Shown piece by piece: positions 16,308 to 23,676 of a stretch of 64,000 nt of DNA. Origin of the DNA: UBA10329 sp964500205 (GTDB lineage Bacteria > Bacteroidota > Bacteroidia > UBA10329). The stretch is from NCBI GenBank assembly GCA_964500205.1, contig CAZCNS010000001.1, positions 186,001 through 250,000 of the forward strand, in the 5' to 3' direction. Position numbers and translations under genes: made by a program. Position 1 is the first letter of the stretch, and every line of letters starts with the position of its first letter. The notes beneath the pieces are model-generated. The model was not told where the DNA came from. It saw only the letters and a list, made by a program, of their open reading frames with translations, and made no database searches.

Positions 16308-16544
16308 ATGAGCCAAGAGGTCATTTCCCGTATCACAGTCAGTGCTGACATCTGCCATGGCAAACCGACCATCAGGGGTTCGCGCATCATGGTGGAGACC
16401 ATCCTGAGCCACCTGTCGGCAGGCGATAGCGTTGACGACCTGCTGGAGGTGTTCCCTGACCTTGAGCGTGAGGATGTGCTGGCTGCGCTGACCTACGCCA
16501 GCATGGCCGTACATATGAAGGGCACAGTGCTGAAGGCGGCATGA
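16308..16544 (+). CDS. DUF433 protein, probable antitoxin (pair 1)
   Basis: A 78-residue DUF433 protein. The characteristic HGKPTIRGSRIMVETIL lies at residues 17-33 and is followed by a helical region (LEVFPDLEREDVLAAL) resembling a winged-helix DNA-binding domain. DUF433 proteins are typically encoded just upstream of a PIN-like DUF5615 protein and are regarded as antitoxins of VapBC-like modules. The stop codon overlaps the next gene's start (ATGA at 16541-16544), fitting translational coupling. It belongs to the cargo between receptor remnants 1 and 2. Confidence 0.85.
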   Translation: MSQEVISRITVSADICHGKPTIRGSRIMVETILSHLSAGDSVDDLLEVFPDLEREDVLAALTYASMAVHMKGTVLKAA

Positions 16545-16897
16545 TGAGGTTCCTTGTAGATGCGCAGCTCCCCCCGCTGGTCGCTTCCATTCTCCGCGAC
16601 CATGGGCATGATGCGGTGCATACACGGTCGCTCGCTTTGAAGAACAACACGCCCGACACCGATATTCTGACCCTATGCCATGCGGAAAGCCGCATCCTCA
16701 TCACCAAAGACCTCGACTTCTACCACAGCAAGATGGTGAAGGGTGAGCCTGCCAAGCTGGTCATGGTGAAGGTGGGCAATATGCGTGCGAGGCAGTTCCT
16801 CGGCCTTGTGCGAACAATGGTTCCCCTGATGCAATCGGCCTTGGAGCAGGGCGACCTTGTGGAGATGCACGATGACCGCGTGGTTGTGGTCTTTTGA
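16541..16897 (+). CDS. DUF5615 PIN-like protein, probable toxin (pair 1)
   Basis: A 118-residue DUF5615 (Mut7-C/PIN-like) protein. The N-terminal FLVDAQLPP carries the first acidic residue of the PIN fold, and ILITKDLDFYH (about residues 55-65) carries the central acidic pair. In the VapC-like superfamily these residues bind metal for RNA cleavage. Together with the overlapping DUF433 gene it forms a toxin-antitoxin-like module; toxicity is inferred from the family only. A second start three nucleotides later (MRFLVD) is equally possible. It is followed within 20 nt by the receptor remnant copy 2. Confidence 0.85.
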   Translation: MMRFLVDAQLPPLVASILRDHGHDAVHTRSLALKNNTPDTDILTLCHAESRILITKDLDFYHSKMVKGEPAKLVMVKVGNMRARQFLGLVRTMVPLMQSALEQGDLVEMHDDRVVVVF

Positions 16898-16913
16898 GAC
16901 TGCCCCTCGTCCC

Positions 16914-17092
16914 TCACTTCAGCGCATACCTGAACCCCACATACGGGTTTATCCCCTTGGTCGGCCCCCAGACCTGTGAGGCATCGAAGTACGGGCCATA
17001 AGGGTCGCTGCTGGCAATAATGGCATCGCGCTGCACGAAGTTGGTCAGGTTCTCCGCGCCCGCATACACCTCCAACCGCTCGAATTTCTTTG
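16914..17092 (-). pseudogene. TonB-dependent receptor 3' end remnant, copy 2 (in frame)
   Basis: About 179 nt encode the last 59 codons of a receptor in one open frame, from KKFERLEVYAGAENL to GINPYVGFRYALK and a TGA. It differs from the intact gene at several residues (for example ASSDPYGPYF against AASDPFGDYF), so it stems from another allele. Homology stops abruptly near 17092. It lies between two oppositely oriented DUF433/DUF5615 pairs. Confidence 0.88.
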
Positions 17093-17114
17093 AGGACGGG
17101 TCACAGGAATGTTC

Positions 17115-17438
17115 TCAACGAATCTCAATCACACGGCCTTCAAAACCCTGCCGAACCTCGCTCACGGCCTTGACGGCAAGTTGCCGCAGCGTCTTCCTCC
17201 GATTGTTCACGGCCATGAGCACCACCACACGGATACTGAATCTGCTGAGATTCTGCTGATACCGTTGGTTCTTGTCGATGGTGAGCAGATAGTCGAAACC
17301 CTTTTCAGATGCAGGGGTAAGAAGTCTGTGGTCGTTGAACCCTGCCCAGCCCATTTCCTGTGCAGTCGCCACATCGCCTGCCTCCGCGAGGTCGTCACGG
17401 AGACCATGAGGCAGGTTCTCGTCAAGCAGCCAGCGCAT
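17115..17438 (-). CDS. DUF5615 PIN-like protein, probable toxin (pair 2)
   Basis: A 107-residue DUF5615 protein. The N-terminus MRWLLDENLPHGLRDDL has the family's DENLP acidic motif, and FDYLLTIDKNQ (residues 48-58) supplies the central acidic residue of the PIN-like fold. It is only distantly similar to the toxin of pair 1, so the two modules are not a recent duplication. The gene overlaps the end of its DUF433 partner by 17 nt. A likely RNase toxin by family; no activity can be read from sequence. Confidence 0.85.
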   Translation of the reverse strand: MRWLLDENLPHGLRDDLAEAGDVATAQEMGWAGFNDHRLLTPASEKGFDYLLTIDKNQRYQQNLSRFSIRVVVLMAVNNRRKTLRQLAVKAVSEVRQGFEGRVIEIR

Positions 17439-17652
17439 GAAGCACCTTGGAGTCGCCCAGCGCCTTGGCGGCTAACATCAAGGCCGAAACCGTCCGCTCG
17501 CGGGTCACTGTTGGATAGTCGGCAAGGAAAACGTCTATCAGGTCACCGCCCTCCAGATAGTCGAACAGCGTCTTCACAGGCACACGGGTACCCGTTAACA
17601 CAGGAGTGCCTCCGAGCACTGCTGGGTCGATGGTGATGGGACCGAATTCCAT
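17422..17652 (-). CDS. DUF433 protein, probable antitoxin (pair 2)
   Basis: A 76-residue DUF433 protein with GPITIDPAVLGGTPVLTGTR (residues 4-23), the typical start of the family, followed by a predicted helical DNA-binding region ending in ALGDSKVLHALAA. It should neutralise the DUF5615 protein encoded by the overlapping downstream gene. The ATG at 17652 is chosen because family homology begins there and a TAACTTTG promoter element sits 20 nt upstream; a longer frame to 17727 would include that promoter. The pair points toward pair 1 with receptor remnant copy 2 in between. Confidence 0.85.
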   Translation of the reverse strand: MEFGPITIDPAVLGGTPVLTGTRVPVKTLFDYLEGGDLIDVFLADYPTVTRERTVSALMLAAKALGDSKVLHALAA

Positions 17653-17672
17653 GGAATTGGAAAAATGAAGTA

Positions 17673-17680
17673 CAAAGTTA
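17673..17680 (-). promoter_or_regulatory. -7 promoter element TAACTTTG for DUF433/DUF5615 pair 2
   Basis: A perfect TAnnTTTG match on the minus strand, 20 nt before the ATG at 17652. The partly palindromic GTGATATCAC lies just upstream and may be an operator for the antitoxin. Confidence 0.55.
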
Positions 17681-17733
17681 AGTGATATCACACATGGAAG
17701 TGTACGTGGAATCATCCCACACAGCACAGCCCC

Positions 17734-20061
17734 CTACTTCAAAGAATACCTGAACCCCACATACGGGTTGATGCCCATCGTTGGCCCCCAGACCTGCGAG
17801 GCATCGAAGTAGTCGCCAAAGGGGTCTGAAGCTGCGATGATGGCATCGCGCTGCACGAAGTTGGTCAGGTTCTCCGCACCCGCATACACCTCGAACCACT
17901 TGAACTTCTTGGTGATCTGCAGGTTCATGGTCATGTACCACGGGGCATTCTCCGCAAGGCGGTACTCCTCGGGGTTGGCGCGGGTGTCGGCCAGTCTGCG
18001 CGGGCCGTGGCCCTGCACCGTGAGGTCGAACTTCCATTTCTCGAAGTTGGTGGCATAATGCACCGTGCCGAGGATCTTGTGCCGCTCGGCCAACACCTTG
18101 CGCTGAAGCTGCCCTGCCGTGGTCACGTTGACATCGTTGAGCTTGTAGGCCGCGCGCAGTTCGAGGCGCTTGACGGGCTCGTAGCTCAGTTCGGTCTGCA
18201 GGGCGTTGGAGTAGCTGCGGCCATCGAGGTTGTAGAACTGCACCTGACGCACATCAGCATCGAGGTCGAGCACCACCTGATTCTCAAAGTCCGTTCGGTA
18301 GAAACTGGCCGTGGCCGAGGCGGGTTTTCCCAACACCTTGAAGGTGTGCGTGGCACTGACACCGTAGTTCCACGAGACCTCGGGACGGAGGCTCTCCATC
18401 ACCATCACGGTGCGCGAACTGGCCAGCACCGCGCCATGCTCCGCGAACACGTTGGCGGTGCGGTAGCCACGCCCGCCTGTGAGGCGCAGCACGGTATTCT
18501 GCGTGGGGTTGTACCTCAGGTGCAGGCGCGGGGTGAGGAACCACCCGTACATCAGGTTGTAGTCGGCACGGAAACCCGCGAGGGCCGAGAACTTCTCTGG
18601 CATGTTGAAGGCATACTCCGCAAACGCCCCAGGCACCCGCTCTATGCGGAAAAACGTGCTGTCGTTATACACCTCATCAAAATGGTCATAGAGGAAAGAG
18701 ACGCCCGCCTTCAGCTCGTGGCGGTCGCTGTCCCAGCCCTTGCGCGTCAGCAGGTTGAGGTTGGCGCTCCGCTGAGTGCCATCATAATCCTTCATTCCGA
18801 AGAAGCTCATCTGGTCGTGGTAGCGCCAGTTGGTGATGAGCGCGATGCTCATGTCATCCACATTGGGCACGAAAAAGCCCGTCTTGGAGAAGAAGTCCAC
18901 CTGTCGTGTAGTGATGCCGATGCCGAAGGGCAGCTCCACGGTGCGTTCCATGCCGCTGCGGAAACCGAGCTGCCCCCCCACCTTGTCGTCATACACCGCA
19001 CGGATGCCCACCTGCCCGAAGGTGTTCTTCCCGTCAAATGTCCAGCGGTTGAAAACGTTCATCTGGGTGTACTTGGGCATGTCCATGAAGCCGTCATGGT
19101 TCATGTCGTTCTCGGCCACGATACCGCTGAGATGGACGTAGAGCTGCGAACCCACCTGCTCGGTGAACTGCTTGGCGGTCTGGAGATTGAGTTCGAGTCT
19201 TCCCCCGAAATTGGCGTAGCCGTTGATGAACAGCCGTTCGGCCTCTTTGGGTTTGAAATACTCCAGGTTGATCTGGCCGCTCATGCTCTCATAGCCGTTC
19301 ACCACCGACCCGGGACCTTTGATGATCTGGATGCTCTCGATCCACGTTCCGGGAATGAGTCCCATGCCGTAGCTCGATGCCAGCCCTCGGATGAGCGGCA
19401 CGTTCTCGGCCTGAATCTGTACATAAGTACCGTCCAGCCCCAGCATCTGGATGCGCTTGGCACCTGAGACCGCATCGTTCATCACCACATCGACCGAGGC
19501 ATTGGTCTCGAAGCTCTCCGAAAGGTTGCAGCACGCGCCCTTGCGCAGTTCGCAACTGTTGATGTTCTCTGCCACGATCGGGTCCATCAGCCTGAACTCC
19601 ACACCCGATTGGCGTTCGGAAACGGTCACGCCCTGCATCACCTGCGGCTTCAACCTCACCTCCAGCGGACGTGAGGCAGATGTCACGGTAATGGTGTCGG
19701 AAGCGTATCCCACATAGCTCACCACCACTACACCGGGGAGACCTTCTTTTACGGGAAGGGAGAAATTCCCGTCTGCATCAGTGATGGTTCCATCGGTGGT
19801 ACCCGACCAGATGACGTTGGCCCCGACCAGAGGCGTGTGCCCGCTGTCGGAGTGGCCGTGAACCGAGCCGCGCAGCTCTTGAGCTGAGGCGGAAAATGGA
19901 AAATGGAAAATGGAAAAAAGGGTGAGGAAAATGGAAAATGGAAAATGGAAAATGGTTGGTCGTGCATCCACGCAGCCCAACCATGGCCTGGACGATTTTC
20001 TATATTCAATTTTCAGTTTTCTTGATTCCCCAGAAATGGGGGCACTGATGAAAGTTCTCAT
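17734..20061 (-). CDS. TonB-dependent receptor, probable metal uptake
   Basis: A 775-residue outer-membrane receptor. After an unusual N-terminus the mature chain begins near SASAQELRG (residue 58), followed by a carboxypeptidase-regulatory-like domain (residues 66-135, GANVIWSGTTDGTITDADG). The plug has ELRKGACCNLSESFETNASV and IQIIKGPGSVVNGYESMSG, and the barrel runs to the final FRYSLK. Receptors with the GACCNLSESF plug are commonly found with HYC_CC_PP and HMA proteins, as here, suggesting copper or another soft metal. The signal-peptide region is encoded by GGAAAAT heptamer repeats, so the peptide reads IFHFPFSIFLTLFSIFHFPF. Its 3' end occurs twice more downstream (13852-14000, 16914-17092). 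The ATG at 20061 is the only upstream candidate. Confidence 0.9.
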   Translation of the reverse strand: MRTFISAPISGESRKLKIEYRKSSRPWLGCVDARPTIFHFPFSIFLTLFSIFHFPFSASAQELRGSVHGHSDSGHTPLVGANVIWSGTTDGTITDADGNFSLPVKEGLPGVVVVSYVGYASDTITVTSASRPLEVRLKPQVMQGVTVSERQSGVEFRLMDPIVAENINSCELRKGACCNLSESFETNASVDVVMNDAVSGAKRIQMLGLDGTYVQIQAENVPLIRGLASSYGMGLIPGTWIESIQIIKGPGSVVNGYESMSGQINLEYFKPKEAERLFINGYANFGGRLELNLQTAKQFTEQVGSQLYVHLSGIVAENDMNHDGFMDMPKYTQMNVFNRWTFDGKNTFGQVGIRAVYDDKVGGQLGFRSGMERTVELPFGIGITTRQVDFFSKTGFFVPNVDDMSIALITNWRYHDQMSFFGMKDYDGTQRSANLNLLTRKGWDSDRHELKAGVSFLYDHFDEVYNDSTFFRIERVPGAFAEYAFNMPEKFSALAGFRADYNLMYGWFLTPRLHLRYNPTQNTVLRLTGGRGYRTANVFAEHGAVLASSRTVMVMESLRPEVSWNYGVSATHTFKVLGKPASATASFYRTDFENQVVLDLDADVRQVQFYNLDGRSYSNALQTELSYEPVKRLELRAAYKLNDVNVTTAGQLQRKVLAERHKILGTVHYATNFEKWKFDLTVQGHGPRRLADTRANPEEYRLAENAPWYMTMNLQITKKFKWFEVYAGAENLTNFVQRDAIIAASDPFGDYFDASQVWGPTMGINPYVGFRYSLK
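19891..19918. repeat. GGAAAAT heptamer tract 1 (3 copies plus one variant)
   Basis: Plus-strand GGAAAAT occurs three times in tandem followed by GGAAAAA, within the signal-peptide coding region of the TonB receptor. Loss or gain of one 7-nt unit would shift the reading frame. Confidence 0.85.
19926..19953. repeat. GGAAAAT heptamer tract 2 (4 copies)
   Basis: Four perfect tandem GGAAAAT units, 7 nt after tract 1, in the same signal-peptide region of the TonB receptor gene. Confidence 0.9.
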
Positions 20062-20083
20062 GATGAAACGGTTCTGTTAATGG

Positions 20084-20114
20084 AAAAAGAAAAACCCGCC
20101 CCGAAGCCTCGGGG
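20084..20114 (-). terminator. Rho-independent terminator after the HYC_CC_PP gene
   Basis: CCCCGA/TCGGGG (20099-20104 and 20109-20114) form a 6-bp stem; on the minus strand a CGGGTTTTTCTTTTT tail follows. It lies between the HYC_CC_PP gene and the TonB receptor gene, so the receptor is either separately transcribed or attenuated here. Confidence 0.7.
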
Positions 20115-20130
20115 ATAACAGAACCGGGTA

Positions 20131-20541
20131 TCAGATCAGGAAGACCTGATGGAGGACGTGCCTGCGCACCGATGGCAGTGGCGGCAGGTCGGGGACGCGG
20201 GCAATGGCCGCATCATTCCCGGAGGGAAATTCTCGCAGAAGGAACTCGCTGACAGCAATGAAATGGAAAGCCGAGTGCGTGATGGTTTCGCGCTCATCTT
20301 TCTGCTGTGTCAGGAAATCCTCTTTGAAGTAGTTGGAATCGTAATCGCAGCAATGACGCTGGATAGACATGCCTTCAGCCGGCAGCGTGCAGGTCTCAGA
20401 ACAGTGGTCCACCTGCGCGTTGATGGCCATGAAATGCTGACCGCTCATACTGCAAACCATGTGGTCCACAAAGAAGCCCATGCCCGACAGCGTGACCAGC
20501 ACGGCCATCATCACTGAGAATATGGGCTTGAGGTATTGCAT
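20131..20541 (-). CDS. HYC_CC_PP family protein, metal-associated
   Basis: A 136-residue protein of the HYC_CC_PP group, named for conserved His/Cys and Pro residues. An N-terminal hydrophobic segment (FSVMMAVLVTLSGMGFFV) would anchor or export it. Candidate metal ligands are DHMVCSMSG, DHCSETC (residues 46-52) and HCCDYD (63-68), and the conserved double proline appears in VPDLPPLP. The family is usually encoded beside TonB receptors of the kind found next to it, suggesting a periplasmic metal-handling role. No biochemical function is established. The TATCTTTG promoter ends only 4 nt before its ATG. Confidence 0.8.
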   Translation of the reverse strand: MQYLKPIFSVMMAVLVTLSGMGFFVDHMVCSMSGQHFMAINAQVDHCSETCTLPAEGMSIQRHCCDYDSNYFKEDFLTQQKDERETITHSAFHFIAVSEFLLREFPSGNDAAIARVPDLPPLPSVRRHVLHQVFLI

Positions 20542-20545
20542 GGGG

Positions 20546-20553
20546 CAAAGATA
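20546..20553 (-). promoter_or_regulatory. -7 promoter element TATCTTTG for the HYC_CC_PP gene
   Basis: A perfect TAnnTTTG match 4 nt before the ATG at 20541, so the transcript is probably leaderless. Confidence 0.55.
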
Positions 20554-20578
20554 AAGGATAAGGTTAGCCCGTTTGTGA

Positions 20579-20833
20579 CTATCGGTACACCTCCCTGCGA
20601 TGAGCTACTTTGACGACTTCCACTATCAACACGTCATCTTCAATGGTATACACCACGCGGTAGTCGGCAACACGTATCCTGTACGTGTCATCCAACCCCC
20701 TCAGTTTCTTTGAGCCGTGGGGTCTCGGAGTTTCAGCAAGGCCATTGATTGCCAACCCCACTTTGTCCGCCACATTCAACGGCAGAGAACGCATCTGCTT
20801 CTCGGCAGACCGTTTGATTCGGATGCTATACAT
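20579..20833 (-). CDS. RelE/ParE-family toxin
   Basis: An 84-residue protein with the RelE fold pattern: SIRIKRSAEKQMRSLP at the N-terminus, the central motif KKLRGLDDTYRIRVADYRVVY and a C-terminal VEVVKVAHRREVYR. The basic and aromatic residues at the end match those used by RelE relatives for ribosome-dependent mRNA cleavage. Its start overlaps the end of the upstream antitoxin gene by 8 nt, the usual toxin-antitoxin layout. This is the third such module in about 5 kb. Toxicity is inferred from the family. Confidence 0.9.
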   Translation of the reverse strand: MYSIRIKRSAEKQMRSLPLNVADKVGLAINGLAETPRPHGSKKLRGLDDTYRIRVADYRVVYTIEDDVLIVEVVKVAHRREVYR

Positions 20834-21062
20834 CCTTACTCAGGTGGCCGCTGTCCTTGAGACGCTGCTTCACTGTTTCCCAGTCCTCAGAAGGCTCGGA
20901 AGCAGCAAGTTGCACATCTATGATGTCCTCAACATCTTCGAGCATGTCGATGTAGGAGGCCACAGCACGGCCCGAAGTCCTTCGCTTCTTCAACTCCTTG
21001 ATGTCAATGAGAAGTCCCGTCCTCTTGCCCTTGCTGTCGGTCACTATGCTAATGCCGTCCAT
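20826..21062 (-). CDS. Antitoxin partner of the RelE-type toxin
   Basis: A 78-residue protein directly upstream of and overlapping a RelE toxin gene. The N-terminal part (GISIVTDSKGKRTGLLIDIK) is beta-rich, like Phd/RelB-type DNA-binding antitoxins. The C-terminal half is acidic and helical (DMLEDVEDIIDVQLAASEPS), suitable for wrapping the toxin. I do not recognise a precise family by eye, so the assignment rests mainly on gene arrangement. The ATG at 21062 is supported by a TACCTTCG element 20 nt upstream; a longer frame to 21176 would overlap MarC. Confidence 0.75.
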   Translation of the reverse strand: MDGISIVTDSKGKRTGLLIDIKELKKRRTSGRAVASYIDMLEDVEDIIDVQLAASEPSEDWETVKQRLKDSGHLSKDV

Positions 21063-21082
21063 TACTTCCACGTTTTGCAGAA

Positions 21083-21090
21083 CGAAGGTA
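21083..21090 (-). promoter_or_regulatory. -7 element TACCTTCG for the RelE module
   Basis: One mismatch to TAnnTTTG, 20 nt before the ATG at 21062, just beyond the end of the MarC gene. Confidence 0.45.
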
Positions 21091-21099
21091 GCGGAATTC

Positions 21100-21666
21100 C
21101 TACACCCCCACGTTTGTCCTGAACAGCTTGACCGCGATGGCAAGCAGCACGATGCCGAATACTTTGCGCAGCACACTGATACCGCCCGGGCCGAGGATGC
21201 GCTCGATGCGCTCGGTATTCTTCAGCACCAAGTACACCGGAATCATATTGAGCACGATGGCGATGATGATGTTCTCCACATGATACTCGGCCCGCAAGGA
21301 AAGGATCGTGGTGAGCGTACCCGTACCTGCGATAAGTGGGAAGGCCAGCGGTACGATGGATGCCGTGGACGGGGTGTCATCCTTGTAGAGCCTTATTCCC
21401 AGTATCATCTCCAATGCAATGAAGAAGAGTACGAGTGAACCAGCAATGGCAAAGTCGGAGACCCCGATTCCAATGAGTTTCAACATGCTCTCTCCCAGAA
21501 AAAGGAAGGCGATCATGATGACAATCGATGCTATCGTGGCAGTGCCCGACCTCAGGTGCCCAGCTCTCTTGCGCAGGTCGACAATGATGGGTACGCTACC
21601 CACAATATCGATCACCGCGAAGAGCACCATGCCTGCGGTCACTATTTCTTTGAAGTCGATATGCAT
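21100..21666 (-). CDS. MarC-family integral membrane protein
   Basis: A 188-residue inner-membrane protein with about six hydrophobic segments. Family marks are the N-terminal AVIDIVGSVPIIVDL and the central PLAFPLIAGTGTLTTIL, characteristic of MarC/UPF0056 proteins. Despite the name, the family has no confirmed role in antibiotic resistance and its substrate is unknown. The gene ends 37 nt before the antitoxin ATG and follows the radA gene by about 25 nt on the same strand, so it may be co-transcribed with radA. Confidence 0.9.
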   Translation of the reverse strand: MHIDFKEIVTAGMVLFAVIDIVGSVPIIVDLRKRAGHLRSGTATIASIVIMIAFLFLGESMLKLIGIGVSDFAIAGSLVLFFIALEMILGIRLYKDDTPSTASIVPLAFPLIAGTGTLTTILSLRAEYHVENIIIAIVLNMIPVYLVLKNTERIERILGPGGISVLRKVFGIVLLAIAVKLFRTNVGV

Positions 21667-21691
21667 AGGGTATGGTCTGAAAGAATGTAAC

Positions 21692-23047
21692 TCAACCGAA
21701 AAGATGGGCGAACACCTCCTGCACCTTACCCACCTGCACGATGCGGATGCCTTTGGCGTTGCTGTTCACAGGGCTGCGGTCAGAAACGAAGATTTGTTTC
21801 ATGCCCATCTTGGCGGCCTCGTCAATGCGCTGCTCCACACGATTCACTGGGCGTATCTCCCCGCTGAGGCCCACCTCGCCAGCAAAGCAGGTGCCAGCGG
21901 GAATAGGCAGATCGGCATTGGACGAAAGGATGGCGCAGATCACTCCGAGGTCGATGGCCGGGTCGTCCACCCGCATACCGCCTGTGATATTGAGGAACAC
22001 ATCTTTGGAACCGAGGTTGAAGCCGCAACGCTTCTCCAGCACGGCCAGGAGCATGTTGAGCCTACGCAGGTCAAAACCCGTGGCCGACCGCTGCGGTGTG
22101 CCATAAACTGCCGAGCTGACCAATGCCTGTGTCTCGATGAGCATGGGCCGCACCCCCTCGACCATCGCGGAGACTGACACTCCGCTGAGCTGCTCCTCGC
22201 GGTCGGGAACAAGCAGACGTGAGGGGTCTGACACGGCCTTCAGTCCTGTGGAATCCATCTCATAGATGCCCAATTCCGGAGTGCTTCCGAACCTGTTCTT
22301 GATAGCACGGACGATGCGAAACAGGTAATGGCGGTCGCCCTCGAACTGCAGCACGGTATCGACCATGTGCTCCAGGATCTTCGGCCCCGCGATACTTCCG
22401 TCCTTGGTGATGTGTCCCACGAGGATGACGGGCGTGCCTGTCTCTTTCGCGAAGCGCACGAACTCGCCCGTGCATTCACGTATCTGCGACACGCTGCCGG
22501 GCGTGGAGTCGATCAGCTCGGAATAGACCGTCTGAATGGAGTCGATGATCACAATGTCAGGCTGTACCTGCCTGAAGTGTTTGAACAGCAGCGTGGTCGA
22601 TGTCTCTGTGAGGATCACACAATCGCTATTGCCGATGCCTACGCGCTGCGCCCGCATACGTATCTGCTGCTCGCTCTCCTCCCCAGATACGTAAAGCACC
22701 TTAACTCCCCTCCAGTGGAGCGCGAGCTGAAGCAGCAGAGTGGACTTGCCGATGCCTGGCTCCCCTCCTATCAGCGTCACCGAACCTTTGACGATGCCCC
22801 CTCCCACGGTGCGATTGAACTCAGCATCGGGCGAGAACAGCCGCTGCTCCTCGACATGCTCTATCTCCGAGATGATGCGCGGCACAGCCTTCACATCGCT
22901 GATCCGTGAAGCCAACGTGGTCTTCGGTTTGGAGATGACCTCCTCCACCAGCCTGTTCCATTCACCGCACGAAGGACATTTGCCCACCCATTTCGGGGAG
23001 CTGTATCCGCAACTTTGACAGAGGAAAGAGGTCTTGGCCTTCGACAT
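21692..23047 (-). CDS. radA: DNA repair protein RadA/Sms
   Basis: A 451-residue RadA. The N-terminal zinc finger has two CxxC pairs (LCQSCGY and CPSCGEW, residues 10-30). The RecA-like core carries Walker A GGEPGIGKSTLL, Walker B DIVIIDSIQ and the RadA-specific motif KNRFGSTPELGIYEM. The C-terminal 150 residues form the Lon-protease-like domain (ITGGMRVDDPAIDL). RadA is a hexameric helicase that extends D-loops during recombination, including natural transformation. The ATG at 23047 (MSKAKTSF) is chosen over a GTG four codons upstream; a CATCTTTG element lies just ahead. Confidence 0.95.
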   Translation of the reverse strand: MSKAKTSFLCQSCGYSSPKWVGKCPSCGEWNRLVEEVISKPKTTLASRISDVKAVPRIISEIEHVEEQRLFSPDAEFNRTVGGGIVKGSVTLIGGEPGIGKSTLLLQLALHWRGVKVLYVSGEESEQQIRMRAQRVGIGNSDCVILTETSTTLLFKHFRQVQPDIVIIDSIQTVYSELIDSTPGSVSQIRECTGEFVRFAKETGTPVILVGHITKDGSIAGPKILEHMVDTVLQFEGDRHYLFRIVRAIKNRFGSTPELGIYEMDSTGLKAVSDPSRLLVPDREEQLSGVSVSAMVEGVRPMLIETQALVSSAVYGTPQRSATGFDLRRLNMLLAVLEKRCGFNLGSKDVFLNITGGMRVDDPAIDLGVICAILSSNADLPIPAGTCFAGEVGLSGEIRPVNRVEQRIDEAAKMGMKQIFVSDRSPVNSNAKGIRIVQVGKVQEVFAHLFG

Positions 23048-23071
23048 GAATGAAGGCACAAAGATGCGCGA

Positions 23072-23527
23072 TCAGTTCTCGCGTGTGAACTCGCGCATCA
23101 CATAACCCCCCGCATCAGGGGTTCCTATTTGAAGCACCTCATTGTTGATCTTCAGAATCTCCCAATCGGCACGTTCCTCACCCATACAGCAACTGCTCAA
23201 TTGTGTGTGAAGAGCAGAGTTCTGAGTGATCACCTCGTAAATGGTAATGACCGCATCAAGAAATTCCGCTTTCCGCTCATACTTGCCACGGCCTATCACC
23301 TGAGGGTCCGGATTCGGATTGGCATCCGTAGGAAATGGAAAACGCGTCACGATAAGCTCATCATCAGCAGTGAACTCATAGATGTAAATATTAGGGTCGT
23401 TCAGATGATTCGTGTAAAACAACCTCCATTCGCCCTCAATCCTGGAGAGGTCTGTTTGGGCACATGAACTCAAACCCATGGCCACAGCGACAAGCGCAGC
23501 ACAAAAAAACAAGTGACGGATTCTCAT
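23072..23527 (-). CDS. Lipoprotein, lipocalin-like, function unknown
   Basis: A 151-residue lipoprotein: a hydrophobic signal ends in the lipobox LSSC at residues 19-22. The mature part starts with IEGEWRLFYTNH and is predicted to be mainly beta-stranded, like the lipocalin-type stress proteins common in this phylum. A CC pair (LSSCCMG) lies in the middle. I do not recognise a named family. It is upstream of radA with 24 nt between them and has its own TAACTTTG promoter 25 nt before the ATG, so the two could form one unit. Confidence 0.75.
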   Translation of the reverse strand: MRIRHLFFCAALVAVAMGLSSCAQTDLSRIEGEWRLFYTNHLNDPNIYIYEFTADDELIVTRFPFPTDANPNPDPQVIGRGKYERKAEFLDAVITIYEVITQNSALHTQLSSCCMGEERADWEILKINNEVLQIGTPDAGGYVMREFTREN

Positions 23528-23552
23528 GACTTTTCGAGTATTAACCGATGGT

Positions 23553-23560
23553 CAAAGTTA
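23553..23560 (-). promoter_or_regulatory. -7 promoter element TAACTTTG for the lipoprotein gene
   Basis: A perfect TAnnTTTG match on the minus strand, 25 nt before the ATG at 23527. Confidence 0.55.
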
Positions 23561-23676
23561 GCCACAACTCGCTGAATCAGAGAACTACAACATTCATCGT
23601 CATTAAAGGAGGAGAAAACATCAGCCCTGCCTACGAAAAACGCCTTCAACATATCCTCACTTGAAGATGAAAAAAT

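Noticed and set aside
18007..19467. A 486-codon open frame on the plus strand
   Set aside because: It is antisense to the TonB receptor, has no recognisable domain or signal, and its composition is that expected from the reverse complement of a G+C-rich gene.
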